Source: Anseranas semipalmata (taxonomy: Eukaryota; Chordata; Aves; Anseriformes; Anseranatidae). Taken from it: a DNA stretch of 64,000 bases. Positions 1 to 13,560 of this stretch are shown here, in pieces. Position 1 is the stretch's first letter. Each line of letters starts with the position of its first letter. Both the position numbers and the translations under genes were made by a program. The notes under the pieces are model-generated. The model searched no databases and was not told the DNA's origin. It saw nothing but the letters and a program-made list of their open reading frames with translations. The DNA lies in assembly GCA_013399115.1 (NCBI GenBank), contig VXAA01005175.1:110383-174382 (forward strand). The letters run 5' to 3'.

Positions 1-2088
1 TACCTTACCTGAATTTTATTATTATTTTGACATTTTAATTCACCATTTCCTTATAATACTCTTTCATTTATTATTTCTTTTCTCTATAGCACATAGTAAC
101 TCTCCTGGGGAAATAGTTTCCCCAGATGGACTCTTATTGGCTCTTCCCTCTTATGGTACTTGGTTTGTAACATCATAGTACCATGATACAGAGAACTCTT
201 GATGGGAGACATTTGTTAAAGATAAGAGCTATATCTACAAACTGGACTAAATCACTGAATAGGACCATTTGATCTTAGTTTCAAGTTATGAAGTGGGGAA
301 CGAAGTACTATTAGTCAGATAAATGCCCAGAAGATGATAAGTTTGGTTTATAGTTGGTGAAGTGAGAGATCAAATCTAGACGAAGGAAGAGAGAAGGTAA
401 AATTCCCCTGCATCCTCTTCAATTGTATTTGATAGTTATTAAATTTTCATACTATACAATTCTCTGTTGTATCCGAGTGGAATCCAAGAGGAGTGCAGTA
501 ATACACCTGTGTTGCTGCATCTGTTCCCCAAAGAAAGAACAAAGAACAAAAAAGGACTAAGTATATACTTCCAAATATACTTTGGAATGTGCTGATTGTA
601 GTATTTTCACACATATGTTGTACCAGAGAAAAATTCTAATCAATTACAGTCGTAAATGGTACCTCAGAAGAATCATGAAAAGAAGTAATGATCGAAGAGT
701 ATATTTGGAGCACAATTTCTTGTTTACCCTTACCACCCCACACTATGCTTACAGGCTGAAGACCCAGATCTATTGTACTAATGCAATAAACTATATATTA
801 ATTCAACTTCCTCTTTACTGCAGTAATGTGTGGATCTTGTGACCAAATTTCGGAAAGAAATCTATAGTGAGTTCATTCTCAACACTGTATAGATACTGAA
901 TTTTAATTGATGATCATTGTGCCTGTCCTTCATAATAATAATGATACACGGATAAATTTCTAACTGTGACTGGTAAAGAATTACAAAATATTTGTCATAT
1001 GTGAAATATTTTCTGGTTTAGATAAGTTAAGTTGAAATAATAAGGAAAAAAATAAAAGCAAATATCAGTTCAGTTCTTTGTTTATGCCACGCTCATTGAT
1101 GTGGTGGTATCTATGTGCACAAAGAAATCAATGTCTCAATTATTTCATCCTGTTCCAGCTAACTTGCATCTTATTTAACATAAATATGTGTGTGTGCTGA
1201 TATATTTCCCACTCAATTTTTTAAAACTCTTTATTCTTGTGTTTGGTTTTATGTTTGGTAAATGTTTCATATGTATGTTCTTATCTTGTTTCATGTGGGA
1301 GTTTATAGCTGTATATTTTCTAGTGGTAAAAAAATGATCTTTAGGGCAAATTCATTCAAGAGAATTCTTTGGTGACAACAAAAATAACTAAATGTGGAAA
1401 TGTTATTATTTCTCTTTTCTATTGTAATGTTTTGGGGTAAAAGGGAGTATTTACTTACATCCACTTCTGGTGTATAATCAAAGAAGTCACTTGTTTTGTA
1501 CAGCAGCTAATATAATGTTGAGACTTGAATACTACATTCTTACATAGCAGAGATAAAAAGAGCCTCTCAGGTTACTGTTCTGTAGTTCAGCAGTCTTTAA
1601 ACCCACAATACTGTCATAGTAACCAAAATTTATTTAAGAAATTCTTTTAGGCCATTTAACTGACAAGCAGATGAAGTCTGTCAGTGATTACGGTGAAAAC
1701 CACCTTAAGTCCGTCAAATCAAGAATCCAAGAAAAGAGTTATTTTACCTGTATACTATGTTGATTTTTGAAAGTATACATATACAGAATAGAAAGCTTAA
1801 GGTAGCTGTGGGAATTATTTTTCTGTTCATTACAAGTTGTCTGAGCTTAAGTTGATTGGACTTCAAAGGAAGAATAGAGATTTTTATGGCAATTTCTTTC
1901 TTGTGGTTATCAAAACTACTGTAAAAGAGTTTGCCCACACAATACAGAGTCTGAAAAAAACCTAATGTGAGCCAGATTAAATTGAAGGTATAGAGGACTT
2001 AATGAAATATGGTGTTGAACTTCAGCTGTTTTTCTGTTTTGTATTTTTGTTTTGTATTCCCCCTCTTTATTTTTTTTTTTTAACTCAG
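1..2088. other. AT-rich single-copy DNA, nothing recognised
   Basis: No gene, RNA or mobile element is recognisable. Open frames are short (under 90 codons) and look like random frames in AT-rich DNA. The right end is a pyrimidine tract (about 2055-2081) that could act as the polypyrimidine tract of the exon-like segment that follows. Confidence 0.6.
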
Positions 2089-2447
2089 CATATTAAATTC
2101 TCAGGGGGTCACCCTGTCAGCCTCAATTCTGTGGCCTGGATTTAGTTGAATCAATCCTAATTGAAATTCTGCACAGGTCTGGTATTCTGTGGAGATTGCA
2201 GATGAATGACAGTGCAGTGGCAGGAAAGATAAATATGCTGGCAAATGAGATCCAGGCTTTCCACAGAGGATGGAATAAATTACTTTACCAATACAGTGGA
2301 GGTAATATGCTGCAGAAAGAAAGTGAAATTGAAGCTAGTTTAATACAGAATTTGTTAAAGAAAAAAAACACAGTTAAGATTTACCTAAAATACAGATTGC
2401 GGTATGTACTGCGTTTAGACCACTTCTTCATTTCTTTTGTATTGTGA
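2089..2447 (+). other. candidate exon-like open segment, unidentified
   Basis: A T-rich pyrimidine tract ends in AACTCAG (AG at 2087-2088), a good match to a splice acceptor. One forward frame stays open from 2097 to a TGA ending at 2447, about 117 codons. A donor-like GGAG|GTAATA lies at 2298-2307, so a hypothetical internal exon would be about 2089-2301. However, that frame carries a TAA at 2094-2096, between the acceptor and the open stretch, so a coding exon would have to start later or be non-coding. The peptide has a plausible mixed composition, with a segment around MNDSAVAGKINMLANEIQAF, but I do not recognise a family. It may be a chance frame, a non-coding exon or a conserved non-coding element. 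Confidence 0.2.
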
Positions 2448-3854
2448 ATAATGATCACTACATACACTTTAATTTCATTTATGCAGACAGCAGCTTGCAC
2501 AATTTGAATTCATGTAGCATTCTGTGCGTAGCTCAAGGCCCAGTAGTAACTGTGGTATAGCATATTGATTAGTAATTTGATAAATATATAAAATGGCACA
2601 CTGAGTTTTAGGTGCTTCATGTAAAATGTATTTAAATGACCTTGGCTAATTAGCATGAATAGCTCTGAGGCATTGCTGCCTGAAGGAGAGACATTTTTTG
2701 GGTCCAGAGATTTAAGAGGTTTCATGACTGGATGAGCAAAACTTAAACCAAGGGAAAAGAGCAAACATTAATTTTCATAGAAATTAAGGTAAATTAGATG
2801 ATCTGACAGTGCTTCTATCAATTTCCTTGCAGGTGCAGTACTGTTTCCCTCACCTTATTTGCTGTTATTTCTTCCAGTCTAATTGCTAAATTTCTTAACC
2901 AGCCAGGATTTCAATACGCTCCTCAGAAAAATATATTAGAGTCTAGTGGATCAGAAAGTATTTTCTAATATGTATCTGAAGTTATCCTTTTCTTAATGTC
3001 AGCTATTATGTCTTCAGGTGCTTCTGGTCTGTTGTGCCACCTGAAATAATCCCTTTCCTTCCTCTGTGCTTATATCCACCTTCAATATGTAGTTACTGTA
3101 TTTTACATTTTTTTTCCAGACTAATCACTTAGCAAAATGATATGAACTTATCTCCTTTAATCTCCTCGCAGAAGTCAGTTTCTTCAATTACCTAGCAATA
3201 GTATTTGTCTTTTCTTCAGCTAATTTTGGGATATTAGTGATGCATCATGGTGCTCCAGACTTGAGTACTATCCAGGCTGAGATAAACCCTGTCATCCATA
3301 AACTTTGTCATCCATAGGCAATTTTCACTGTCTGTTTGTTACTAGTGTTTATCCTGTAGCTGAATTTGTTTTCCTTGATCACACTTTAAACCCCCTTTTG
3401 ACACTAGTGTTTTCTTCCCAATGAAGTTGTTTTTTTCATTAGTCTTTAATTCTGACAGGCTAAATTACTTTATTTTTACTCATACTGACTAGTACTAATT
3501 AACCCATTTAGGAAGCTCTGAGCTAGTCTTGGGGTTTTAGCTCTTATACAGTATCATTCCATTTTTGCTTCTGCATTTATGTGACAACTGGTTGAAATTA
3601 TCAGCATAACCTGATGATGAACTTCTAAAGAGAATTAATAGAATAGTTCACTATGACATTTATATAATTTATGGAAATAATGCTGGAATATTTTATAGCA
3701 AAAAAAAATTAAAAAAAGAAAAAGAAAAAGGTTTCTCAATTGTGGCAAGACTTTTTGATTAATTAATTTTTAATGGAAATATTCTATACTAAACTAAATG
3801 AAGAAAATTTTCTGAAGTGAAATCCTGCAATATTGGAACAATTGTTCTTATTGA
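2448..3854. other. AT-rich DNA, possible very old repeat
   Basis: No gene is seen. The stretch at about 3100-3420 has a faint resemblance in word order to reverse-complemented CR1-like LINE sequence (for example the phrase around 3258-3282) and holds a repeated TGTCATCCATA at about 3290 and 3308. The match is too weak to call. Confidence 0.3.
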
Positions 3855-3888
<34 letters not shown>

Positions 3889-3931
3889 CTCTCTCTTTCT
3901 CTCTTTCTCTCTTTCTCTCTCTCTTTCTTTC
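3855..3931 (+). repeat. pyrimidine microsatellite (CTTT)n/(CT)n
   Basis: This is an uninterrupted 77-base pyrimidine tract. It starts as pure CTTT tetramers and passes into mixed CT and CTTT units. The purine-pyrimidine asymmetry is the kind that can form intramolecular triplex DNA, and such tracts are length-variable. Confidence 0.95.
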
Positions 3932-6900
3932 ACCAATTCAAATACAGATTTTCAAAACATTACAATTGAACATAAAGGACAATGGGTACAATGCTAAATA
4001 ATTGTTTTCCTTCTGCTCATCTTAGGTTGTTGGCTGGAAGTGACACCCTTGGTTTGTCATGATTCTGCTCTGTTTTTTGTCCTTATGGAAACATGTCCAT
4101 TCAATGGCTTCCAGAAATTATGTTCCCAGTTACCACAATAAAATGCTAAAACTCTGTTCCTTTTCTATTTCTTATTGGTTCCCTGCCAATAGCTAAAAAT
4201 ACTTTTTTTTTTTTTTTTCCAAAACAAACTTATGAGATTTTGATCCTTTGAGGAGACTATTTTATTACTGGGGAAAAATGGGCATAGACTGATGAACCTA
4301 GTATTGTTTTTGACTAGAGACAAAACTGTTGAGTATAACAACCACTTGGAAAGTTGTACTATTATAATTCATAGGTGAGCATTTTGCTATATTTTGTATT
4401 GGTCATATACTTAATTTATGTGAGTATGGAAACAGAATAAAAACTGTGTGGGCTTAGGCAACCTTATAGCAATATAGTTGCATCTGTGCTGTATGTTTTT
4501 GGTGAAAAATTTCACTCTGTTAAAATAGCTATACTTGCACAAAATCTTGGTTTTCTGGTTTATGAATATTAGGAACATAAATTATCTCAGCTTTTAGTGG
4601 AATTAAAACTATACAGGTGTTTTTGAAAACCAGTATAACTATATTACTTTCATCATGAAAAATGATCATAAATGAAAGCATTAGTAAGGTTCACAGCCAC
4701 ACTTGGTTGATGCATTTTAATTTTCTAAAACTGGCTTGCTTTAATCTTGTCTTGATTTTCAAGCAAACTTTTTCCAATAGAGACACCTGTTTGTGACACC
4801 CTAGCCTATTCACAAACTTTACATATTGCTCACTATCTGCTATTACCTGTTCTTGCATAATACAAATGCTTGAAATAACATTTCTCCACTTATAAGAAAG
4901 GAATAACTCAGAAGTAAACTTTTCAATTAATTTAATATCATTACATTTTATCACTTTTTTCAGTATTATGAAAACATATTTTGCTCAGTTTTAATATGCA
5001 GTGGCATCAGTTATTTTGTCATTGATTTTGGTTTTACTTACAGTAAGGCTTAATGTTTTATTTTTCATAATTTGCTCTGAAAAAACTTCAAAGTCCTTTC
5101 ACGGGATCCCCTATAAACTTGTTTACTATTAATGTAATTGATAAATATGTCCTTAAAATAAAATTTTAACAATTTAATAAATTTAATTCCTCTCATAATA
5201 AAATAATAAAATATAGAATCCTGTTAAGTGTGTGTTTTAGCATAAATTTCTATTTAACCCACCTGAGAAAATTACATTTTTTGCAACATTAAAATTTTCT
5301 GCAATTAGGAAGAATTCCTAATTCCTTCTTATCTGCCCACAGATAGAGGTGTCTATGTTTATAAATAAGCCATGATATTTATAAAAATAGTCGTTATTTT
5401 AAAGAAATTTTTGACTTATGAGACTTTCAGAAGAATTAAAACAATATGGTATGTCTGTGGTAAAAACATCTGAAAATGATCCATTTTAATCTTCAGTTAC
5501 AGTTTCCACATAAACAATAGGGTTTTTTTGTCATGTATTGAACTCAAGGAAAGCTTTCTCTACGTGTTTCCCATGATGTTCTACTAACTTCTACACTGGT
5601 AGACAACAAGATGTGCGCTTCCACAGATCTGACAGAGGATTGGGGTTGGTTAGATATCTAAAACGCAGCATAGTAGCACTGTTAACAAAACTCTGCTCTG
5701 GATTCTGATTCAACTTCCAATGTTTTTCTTGAGAAAGGGTTGTATGTGCTAAAATTTCTATTGATTTTTAAACAGAAAGCAATTATTGTGGAAAAAAAAT
5801 TAAAAAGAAATGTTCCATCAACAAGTAGCTTCAGTGAAAAAATTCCAATGAGAAGATTTCAGCATACCTGTTAGTTTTGCTTATTAACTAGTAAGTGATA
5901 CATGAGTTTAAAAAAAAAAATAAGACCTGAGCTTTAAAATTATATCTAAGATATTTTGAAGTACTCACTTATAGATAGTGTGATTATTAAACTAAAACAT
6001 AGAAACAGAGAACACAGAGCAAATATTCACCAACATACTTCACAACCTTAGTAAGTGACTTAGGAGTATGAGTAAATTATTGACTCTTGCCCTTTTCAAC
6101 AATTACTATATATTTTTCTATATACTATATACACTATATGTATTTCATCAAATACTATGTAACTGATGTTTAGCAGGAGCCATACACTTGTACAGATATT
6201 CCAGAGTTTTTTCAGGAAGTGTCAAAAAGAACTTAAACAATAAAAACATATGTGTTCCAAAACACTTGTCGGCTTATTACTAGACTAAATAATTCTATAC
6301 TTTTTCCGCAAATAAATTCCTGAAAATGGGAAATTTGATGTTGCTTCTACTTAATTTGGAAGTGGTGCTATCAGAGCCACAAATTTGCTGGAAAAGGATC
6401 TTTTCATTCATCTCACTATTGGTTCAAATGAAGTCAACAACATAAGTTCTTCTGTGTTTATGCTGAGAAAAAGTCTGCATTTCTTAATAGTAAGAGATCA
6501 AAGAGGCATACTACTATTTTCAGAAATGTAGCAAAATAGCTGTTTCTGGTATTCAGAAAGGAAAGCTCTTATTTTGGTAGATAGAGTTCTCTTCAAAATC
6601 TGAGAAGGTCATAAATGAGCTGCAGATTGGAAGATTCAGCTTAATATCTACGCTACTAGTTAAAGGTTAATGATAGGCCATATAACCACACGCAATATTA
6701 ACTATTTTTGCAAATATTTTATGCTAAAAGGAGAGTGCAAATACCACATAATATATACTTAGGCAGATCTTCACCAAAAGACTGACTGTTGCATAATGAA
6801 CTTGTGGAAAGGTCTATTGGTTGGGTGCTAAAATATGAACATATATTTGGGAGCAACCAAGTTTGAATAGCACATGGTATCAAAGAGGTACTGCTAGCAT

Positions 6901-9029
6901 TTGTAATGATGTCCTGGAGAAGAGCTGTTCACTTTTACTGAGAAGTAAGCTGGCCAAATAATCTGTCCCTATTCTCTTTTTTATGCCATGTGGCAATGAT
7001 GTGACCAACCTGTGAGCAGGCAGCACGCCATCCCAACAGATGGACATGAATGCAAGTAGCCAAGGATATTGTCATTCTATGTGCAGCAGATGTACACGCC
7101 TATTAAGAGTGTTGCTCCCAGCTGTGAGAGTCAAAGCAGCAGTTTGCCTTGACCCTCTTTTTTTAGAGTTGGGAATATACAACATCACTAATCCAGCTCT
7201 GAACTTGATTGACATGGAGTATCATGAAATGCAGGAAGGAAAGGGCAGGGAGTTCAAGGTAGTCTCCTATACTGTCACAATTTAATTCTTCAGGAATTTT
7301 AACTTTTTTTTTTTTTTGGATAGACATTATGTCAATAACACTTGACACAGAAGAAGCATTAGAAGTAAGAGCCTGCCCTCTGTGGCTAAATTTGTCTAAT
7401 ACGCAAACTGTACCCACAAAGCCTGTGAAAGTTGGATTCGTGGCACAACAGTGACAAAAAATATTTCTCTTCTGGGTGAAAATTAAATGCTATCATTACT
7501 TTAATGATCAAAATGCACAGAGGACAACAAAAGCAGACCCTATCACTGTATAAGTAACAGAACATTTGAATTCCACTATTAATCGTATTCTTTTAGCTAT
7601 AGTAATGTACTAATAGAAATACAGGTCATTTTCCTCAGAATCATTTTTATGTAACCATGGGGACAATATACAGATCAGTGGCTTTCAGACAGTAGCTTTT
7701 TGGGTACACCTAAATTTTAGATTTCTGGAAAACCAAAAGGTTAAGAAACACTGATTCAGATGATTTCAGTTGCTCATATTACAAGAAACCCACCCCTTTC
7801 TGACTGTTTTTATTTAAAAGACTTACATTAATGTTGTTAGTAGTGAAGTTGCTTTGAAATAACATGGTGAGTAGTGGGATGAAATGAGACGGTGCCTACA
7901 TTGTGATACTCTGTACCAATCTCTTTAAACCTCTGTCTTTAAGCCTGTTGGAACAGTATTTTAGGGAGCAGGGCAGAGTGAAAATGTCTTGCCATTTAGT
8001 TGCAGCCTATAGTTTTGTCAGGATATAAATGTGTTGTCACCCTCTATTCTGAAGGTGTGGAAGAAAGGGAAGCATTTCACTCCTTTCAAAATGCAGTACT
8101 ACCCAGCCTGGAAACAAGCAGTCTATAGAAATTTTACTTCTGGCAGAGTTTCAGTTTGTGATCTTCAATTACTGCTGAACCAAAATTTTGTAAACTAGCT
8201 CAAACCTAGTACACAGTTGTGAATCAGCACATGAAATATACACTATTTACATCTCGGGGAAGTGGTTGCTCCTTGGATACTGCCCCCTCCCTGTAAGACT
8301 AATCAAGTTCAGTAGAAGCAATAAAACCCCTCAATGTACCTAATTCCTGCCATTTTGTAAAAACTGAGAATGTCATTTTAATGAGATTGGTTATCAACTT
8401 GTATAATACATAGGCATTATAGCTTCCAAAGCTGATAATAGCTACCATTCCCACACAATCATTGCATAACTCATCTAGCACTGTGTCAAACATTTCCTGG
8501 TAGCAAAGCTAAAACAGGTTTACTTGTACCAAAGAGACGAGGGTTTGGGACACTATAATAGATTTACCTTTTCATTTTTCCAGTGGTCTTTAAAGCCTAC
8601 ATTTAGAACATTTTCCCCTCTTCCATGCTGATTCAACTCAGTTCTTAGATCTTGCCCAGATATGGTCTGACAGAAAACTGTCCGAAGTGAAACCTCTCTA
8701 TTCAGCCTAAAAAACGCATCTGTGCAGCACAAAAATAGAAGATGTTTTTATCTGCTGAACCCCATTTCTCAATGTTTCTGGTCCTTTCCAGAAGAATTGT
8801 TAGACTTTTCATCCGTGTAGAAACAGATACATAGCTTATTTCAAAAACAATCCATGTCTTTTCATTATTTCTCCCCATTTTGGGCCTGGGGAGATAAAAA
8901 AAAGGCAAATGCTTTCCCGCATATTAAAGAGTTATGAGAAGTAGACACAGTTACTTGTTCGAGATCCATTTCTGTGCATGTATATATATATTTCTTCCAC
9001 CATTGTATTATTTTCCTTGTTTGCTTCTG
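3932..9029. other. AT-rich DNA, no gene recognised
   Basis: The stretch contains a T16 run at 4203-4218 and short A runs. At 7040-7417 there are overlapping open frames of about 80 codons on both strands, with no recognisable domain, no splice context and no family match. I see no RNA gene or mobile element. Confidence 0.55.
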
Positions 9030-9073
9030 TTTTTTTTTGTTTGTTTGTTTTTGTTTTGTTTTGTTTTATTTTC
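9030..9073 (+). repeat. T-rich (TTTG)n / (TTTTG)n simple repeat
   Basis: A T run is followed by GTTT units and then GTTTT units up to about 9073. It is plain low-complexity sequence. Confidence 0.85.
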
Positions 9074-12000
9074 AAGTCAAATACTCTGAAAGTAGAAACA
9101 AAACTAGTTTCTTACTTTAAGGAAATATGGTATGCAGAGTTTTCTTATAGATATTAATGATTTTCATTGCAGCTGTTGAAACCATGGGGATCCATACCAC
9201 GATTTTTGTTGTAAAAAATAATCCATGCCCTGAAAAGCTTAGGAACAATTCAATATTTTGAACATACCAGTTAGAGTAGGATGAACAAAATATTTTGTCA
9301 GTTTTAAAAAGGAGTACATGAAATAAGAAAAGAGTCTGGTCACACAATGAGTCTAGAAAAGAAGAGAAAGGGCTCTTGTGTGAGTCCATTATACAATTTT
9401 GAGCTATTCCTCTCATTTTCAGCCTGTTTTGTTAAGGGAATGAACTAACAGGTTGTATTTTCTCTGTATATACACTTGCATGCTTCGGTCTAAGTCTTTA
9501 TTAAATGTTTTAGCTTTATGGAGAGGTTCAAATGAATACAGTAAGTAGTTGAAAAGATAGTGAGTTTCTACATACACCATACAGCAAACATGCTGCTTTT
9601 CCAACAAGGGAGGTGGCACTTCAGCCTTCAAGGATCTAAGAAAGAAACTTTCAGTGGTACGATTTTATGTAGGAAATCAATAAAGGATAATTTGATATTA
9701 TGGATAGTTACATTGATGTTTTAGTGGGAACTCTAGATCAGATCAAAGACTATATTCAAAATGGCAATCTGGATCTTTCTAATGTCTGGCATATTTCAGA
9801 TGGAGCTGAAGACATTGCATGCAGATTTTGCCGAACATGTCTAAACAACTAAGGAAAATCAGTTCGTTCTGTAAATGCTGAAATGGAACTTTTAAAATTT
9901 CTCCTTAAAACACCAGTTTTTCTCTCTAAACAAATTAATTTTGTATAAATTTGCATTTTTTATCCAAATCTGTATTGCTTGGTTACTATAACTTTAAACT
10001 CCAAAATTTTAGGCAGCTCCTGCGGTAGCTGTGTTTTTTTTCTAGCTCAGAAAAAAAGAGTTACTTTCTGGTTCAGTGTTTGACTCACAGAGGGAACATG
10101 GCTGAAGTAATGGTGCATTTGCAGGCAATATTTTATGCATTTTCTGTCAAAAGCAATACATAATTTATTACAGTTTATATGACAAATAATTTAGAAATCA
10201 AATCTATCATCAAGAGTTCTATGCTATTTATTTATTTGCAATCAGATAAAGAGGAATGTACTACTTCTGGAAAAAAAGAAAAGGTTAATAAGGCATTCCC
10301 AAAACATTTTGGACTAATCATTTAAACTAGAATGGAATATTATTATAGTGATGCATTATAGCCATATGATTGCAGAGTGATTAAAAATCCATAAAAGAGT
10401 ATTTGTTTGCTAGGTATATATACAACAAGACATCTTATTCATGCAATCTGACTTCCATCCACTAGAACAATTTAATTCATTAGATACCGTTGTGGAAGTT
10501 AATGCATCTAAAGGAATCACCCATTTTTCTGGTACAGGCCAGTTCATTATGTTAAAAGCTCCTTGATTATATCCCTTACATTATGAAGGCAAGAGATGTC
10601 CTGCTTATCATTTTGACTGAGAGTGATGTGCATGGTCACAATAAATGGTGAAAATGTCTGTACATTTGTGTGTGCAGTGGTATTTCTGCTGGTCTTTTAA
10701 CTGAAGCAGTGAAGCATGGAAAGATGTGAGAGAACAAAATTAAAGCACAGGAGAAATGGATGAAGTTCTTTTCCTCTCCCTTTATTTTTGTGTCTTCCTG
10801 TAGTAGGTCACTAATGTAAAATAAAAATTCGGTATTCAGTTCTCACTCAGATTTCGGTAAAATATGAGGACTAGTTTCTAGCCCCTATGAGAAAGAGGTT
10901 TCTTGTGCCAACAGTTAATGATCTGAAATATGCTTGAAATATACTAGGTTTAAACAGACTATAAGAAGAGCTGTCATGCTCAAACTTTTATTTGATTTTG
11001 TTTTTCCAGCTGACAGCTTAACCTAATGGAAGAAATTTCCTTCCTTTGTTAAAATTTTCTGATTAGTATTTATTGACCATTATCACCAAAATGATATTGC
11101 TATTAAAAGTATTAAATCATACTGCTATAGCGTGACTTGAGAATGCAAGCAAGTAATACTGCTACACTTGGCACCAGCATCATTTTCGTAATTTGTTCAT
11201 GACTCTTTGTGTAAAATCTTGAATTGTATGAACTGCATGCACTATGTACTAATGACGGATGGGCATGTGGATGAAATTTGCTCTTAGCCAAATATATTTC
11301 AGCATAGTGTAAATTCAAATATAATTGGAAGCATACTACAGGAAATGAAAGAAATGAGTATGTTATGGCTATAGCTTTCAGTTCTAGAGAGAAGCTGTAA
11401 TATTCACAGGTTGTATATTTATTGTAAACTTTGCAGGAAGTGTTTGGAAGTGTCTGGTTGTTGCTATAGCAGAGTATTCCTATCTATGGCTTTATTTATG
11501 TAAATTCTTCCATAATCTCTAATAGCTTTTTCTTTTTGTTTGCACTCCAGTACAAACGTGAACAACTACTACCTGTTAGCACACATTAAATAAGGCACCT
11601 GACATACACCTGACAGAAGCATCAAGGCTGTTGTGAATTTGTTCCTTATTCTTAAGAATGCACAGAAAAAATAATATTATGGTTAATAAAAGAGATGTAT
11701 AAGGAAATTATTACAAGTAAAAAACTTGTAATTTGAGGACAGCTGCTAGTCTGTATGAACTGATGTAGGTCCATTAAAATAAATGGAGTTACTTTGGTTA
11801 GCCTGTGCTGAGTTTCTGACCAAAGACTTCAGCAAGCTCTCACCATTGCAGGAACATTTTCCTTTCCATTACCTGTTTTGACTTACTACTTACTTTTTAT
11901 GTTTGTTTAATGTATGCAACAGAAAGTCTCTAAATTGTCTAAACAGGCTTGTAAGAATTTTCTAATAAATCATAAATTAGGTAATTTGTTGTTGACTCTT

Positions 12001-12968
12001 AATATCTTTTTTGGCAGAGAGGGAGTTAGTGTTCCCACTAGTTTAAGTGTTCCGAGACAAATATGTAAGAATGTATGATCAAGCATATGTGCCATGAGTG
12101 TGAAGCATCCTAAGCTTGTCAGACACACTTTGTGTCTGCACAATCTGCAGCACTAATCAGCCAGTGCATATGTGGAAATGCCTAGGACATACAGAAATCC
12201 AGAGAAATTATTGTTATCTTATTGTCCCCTTATATTTAATTTCTGTATGGAAATCTGCAATTACCTAAGCCTGGAAATACATAACATTTTTGTGCTGGGT
12301 AAATGTTTTTAATTTTATGTTATGTTGCTGGACAAAGCTAGCAGCAATAAATGTTATCATCACGTTTTATAAAATTTGATAAAATTTATTTTATATGATT
12401 TCAAGATTTCTTTGCATTTCCTTAGAGACTGCAGATAATACTAATGTTCTGTCCTCAGTAAAAAAAAAAAAAAANAACAAATATGTGTCTATTATAAACC
12501 TTGCAACTCAGAGGCACATGTATTTCCAGGGAAGCAGGTGAAGGGTTACTGAATATAATAATTTAATATTCTCTTTTCAAGAGAAGTTTCTCTCCTGACC
12601 TCCTCTAAAGAATAAAGCAAAAATTCTGGGCAAGCAAAATTATAGAGCTCATCTGTAGGAAATATTCATTTTAATTTGCATCCCAAATATACTAGTCTAA
12701 TCCAGACTTCAACATGCCATTTAAAATAGTAAGGGATAAAAACCTTTGAAGGCAGTGTCCACAGGGATTGTTCTGTTTCATTTGGTTACTACCTGCTGCA
12801 GTGTGCTAGATCCAAAGGCAAAAGGTTTGCTCTTCAAATGTTATTTTAAAGAGTTTTAGTGATAACATCTATCTATCTGGGATAAATTAATATAAATTCA
12901 GGAAGTACTAAACTTCCTCTGGAACAAGAAAGATCACCTCAAATGTCTCCTTTAATTGGTGGCAGGGT
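9074..12968. other. AT-rich DNA, no gene recognised
   Basis: There is no recognisable coding, RNA or mobile-element signal. An A15 run at 12460-12474 is followed by a single ambiguous base (N) at 12475, which marks a consensus uncertainty at the homopolymer edge. Confidence 0.55.
12475..12475. other. ambiguous base N
   Basis: A single N sits at the 3' edge of an A15 homopolymer, which points to a base-calling or consensus ambiguity, not a scaffold gap. A second isolated N is at 60085, outside any homopolymer. Confidence 0.9.
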
Positions 12969-13560
12969 TTAAACCAAGTTTCTGAGAGCCCTCCCAGGTA
13001 CATCCCTCAAACAGAAAGGTGCTGCTGTTCTGTGATCCAGGGAAGGTGCAGGCCCGGAGCACAGGAATCGGTTTACCTCAATCTTTTGCATTTTATACTT
13101 TGACAACACGGCTCTCTTACAGGTCAGAGGGGAGTGACTTCTGCTGAGAAAAAATGAGCACTGCATAATGGATGAAGACAAGTTAATTGAGCCCATTGTC
13201 TGAGTCACTTGTCCGTCTTCAGATTGCCCTGCTTCATGACGAGGCTGTGTCCCACAGAATACGAAATACACCTTGATTAATCAGTGCAGGTCAGCTCTGC
13301 AAAACTAGCTGTGAACTGCTGGCTGCTGGTGAAAAGATTAGGTGGCCAAGGTTTGGGATGTGGGATGTAAAATAGCATGTAATTAGACTAGATTAGATAG
13401 TTCAGATTTGTGCAGTCCGTGGCTGGGCTTAAATTCGCTTTGTCCTTATTGTCCTCTTAATTTTCTAGAACACTGCACAGATATGTTAATTTAGTGCTCA
13501 TGCTGAATGTAAGGTCACGGTGTCTCACTTTTGTCTGTAGTTGATTGCTTATCACCTTTT
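12969..13560. other. moderately GC-richer segment, possible conserved non-coding element
   Basis: Base composition rises above the flanks and no simple repeat or LINE signature is seen. The minus strand carries an open frame of 100 codons (12969-13271) containing GTAAGAG- and GTAAAC-type donor-like words, but no protein family is recognisable. Either a conserved non-coding element or an unrecognised exon would fit. The sequence alone cannot tell these from unique DNA. Confidence 0.2.

Noticed and set aside
7040..7417. Overlapping frames of about 80 codons on both strands
   Set aside because: Short, with no family resemblance, no splice or promoter context and no composition shift. Expected by chance in 64 kb.
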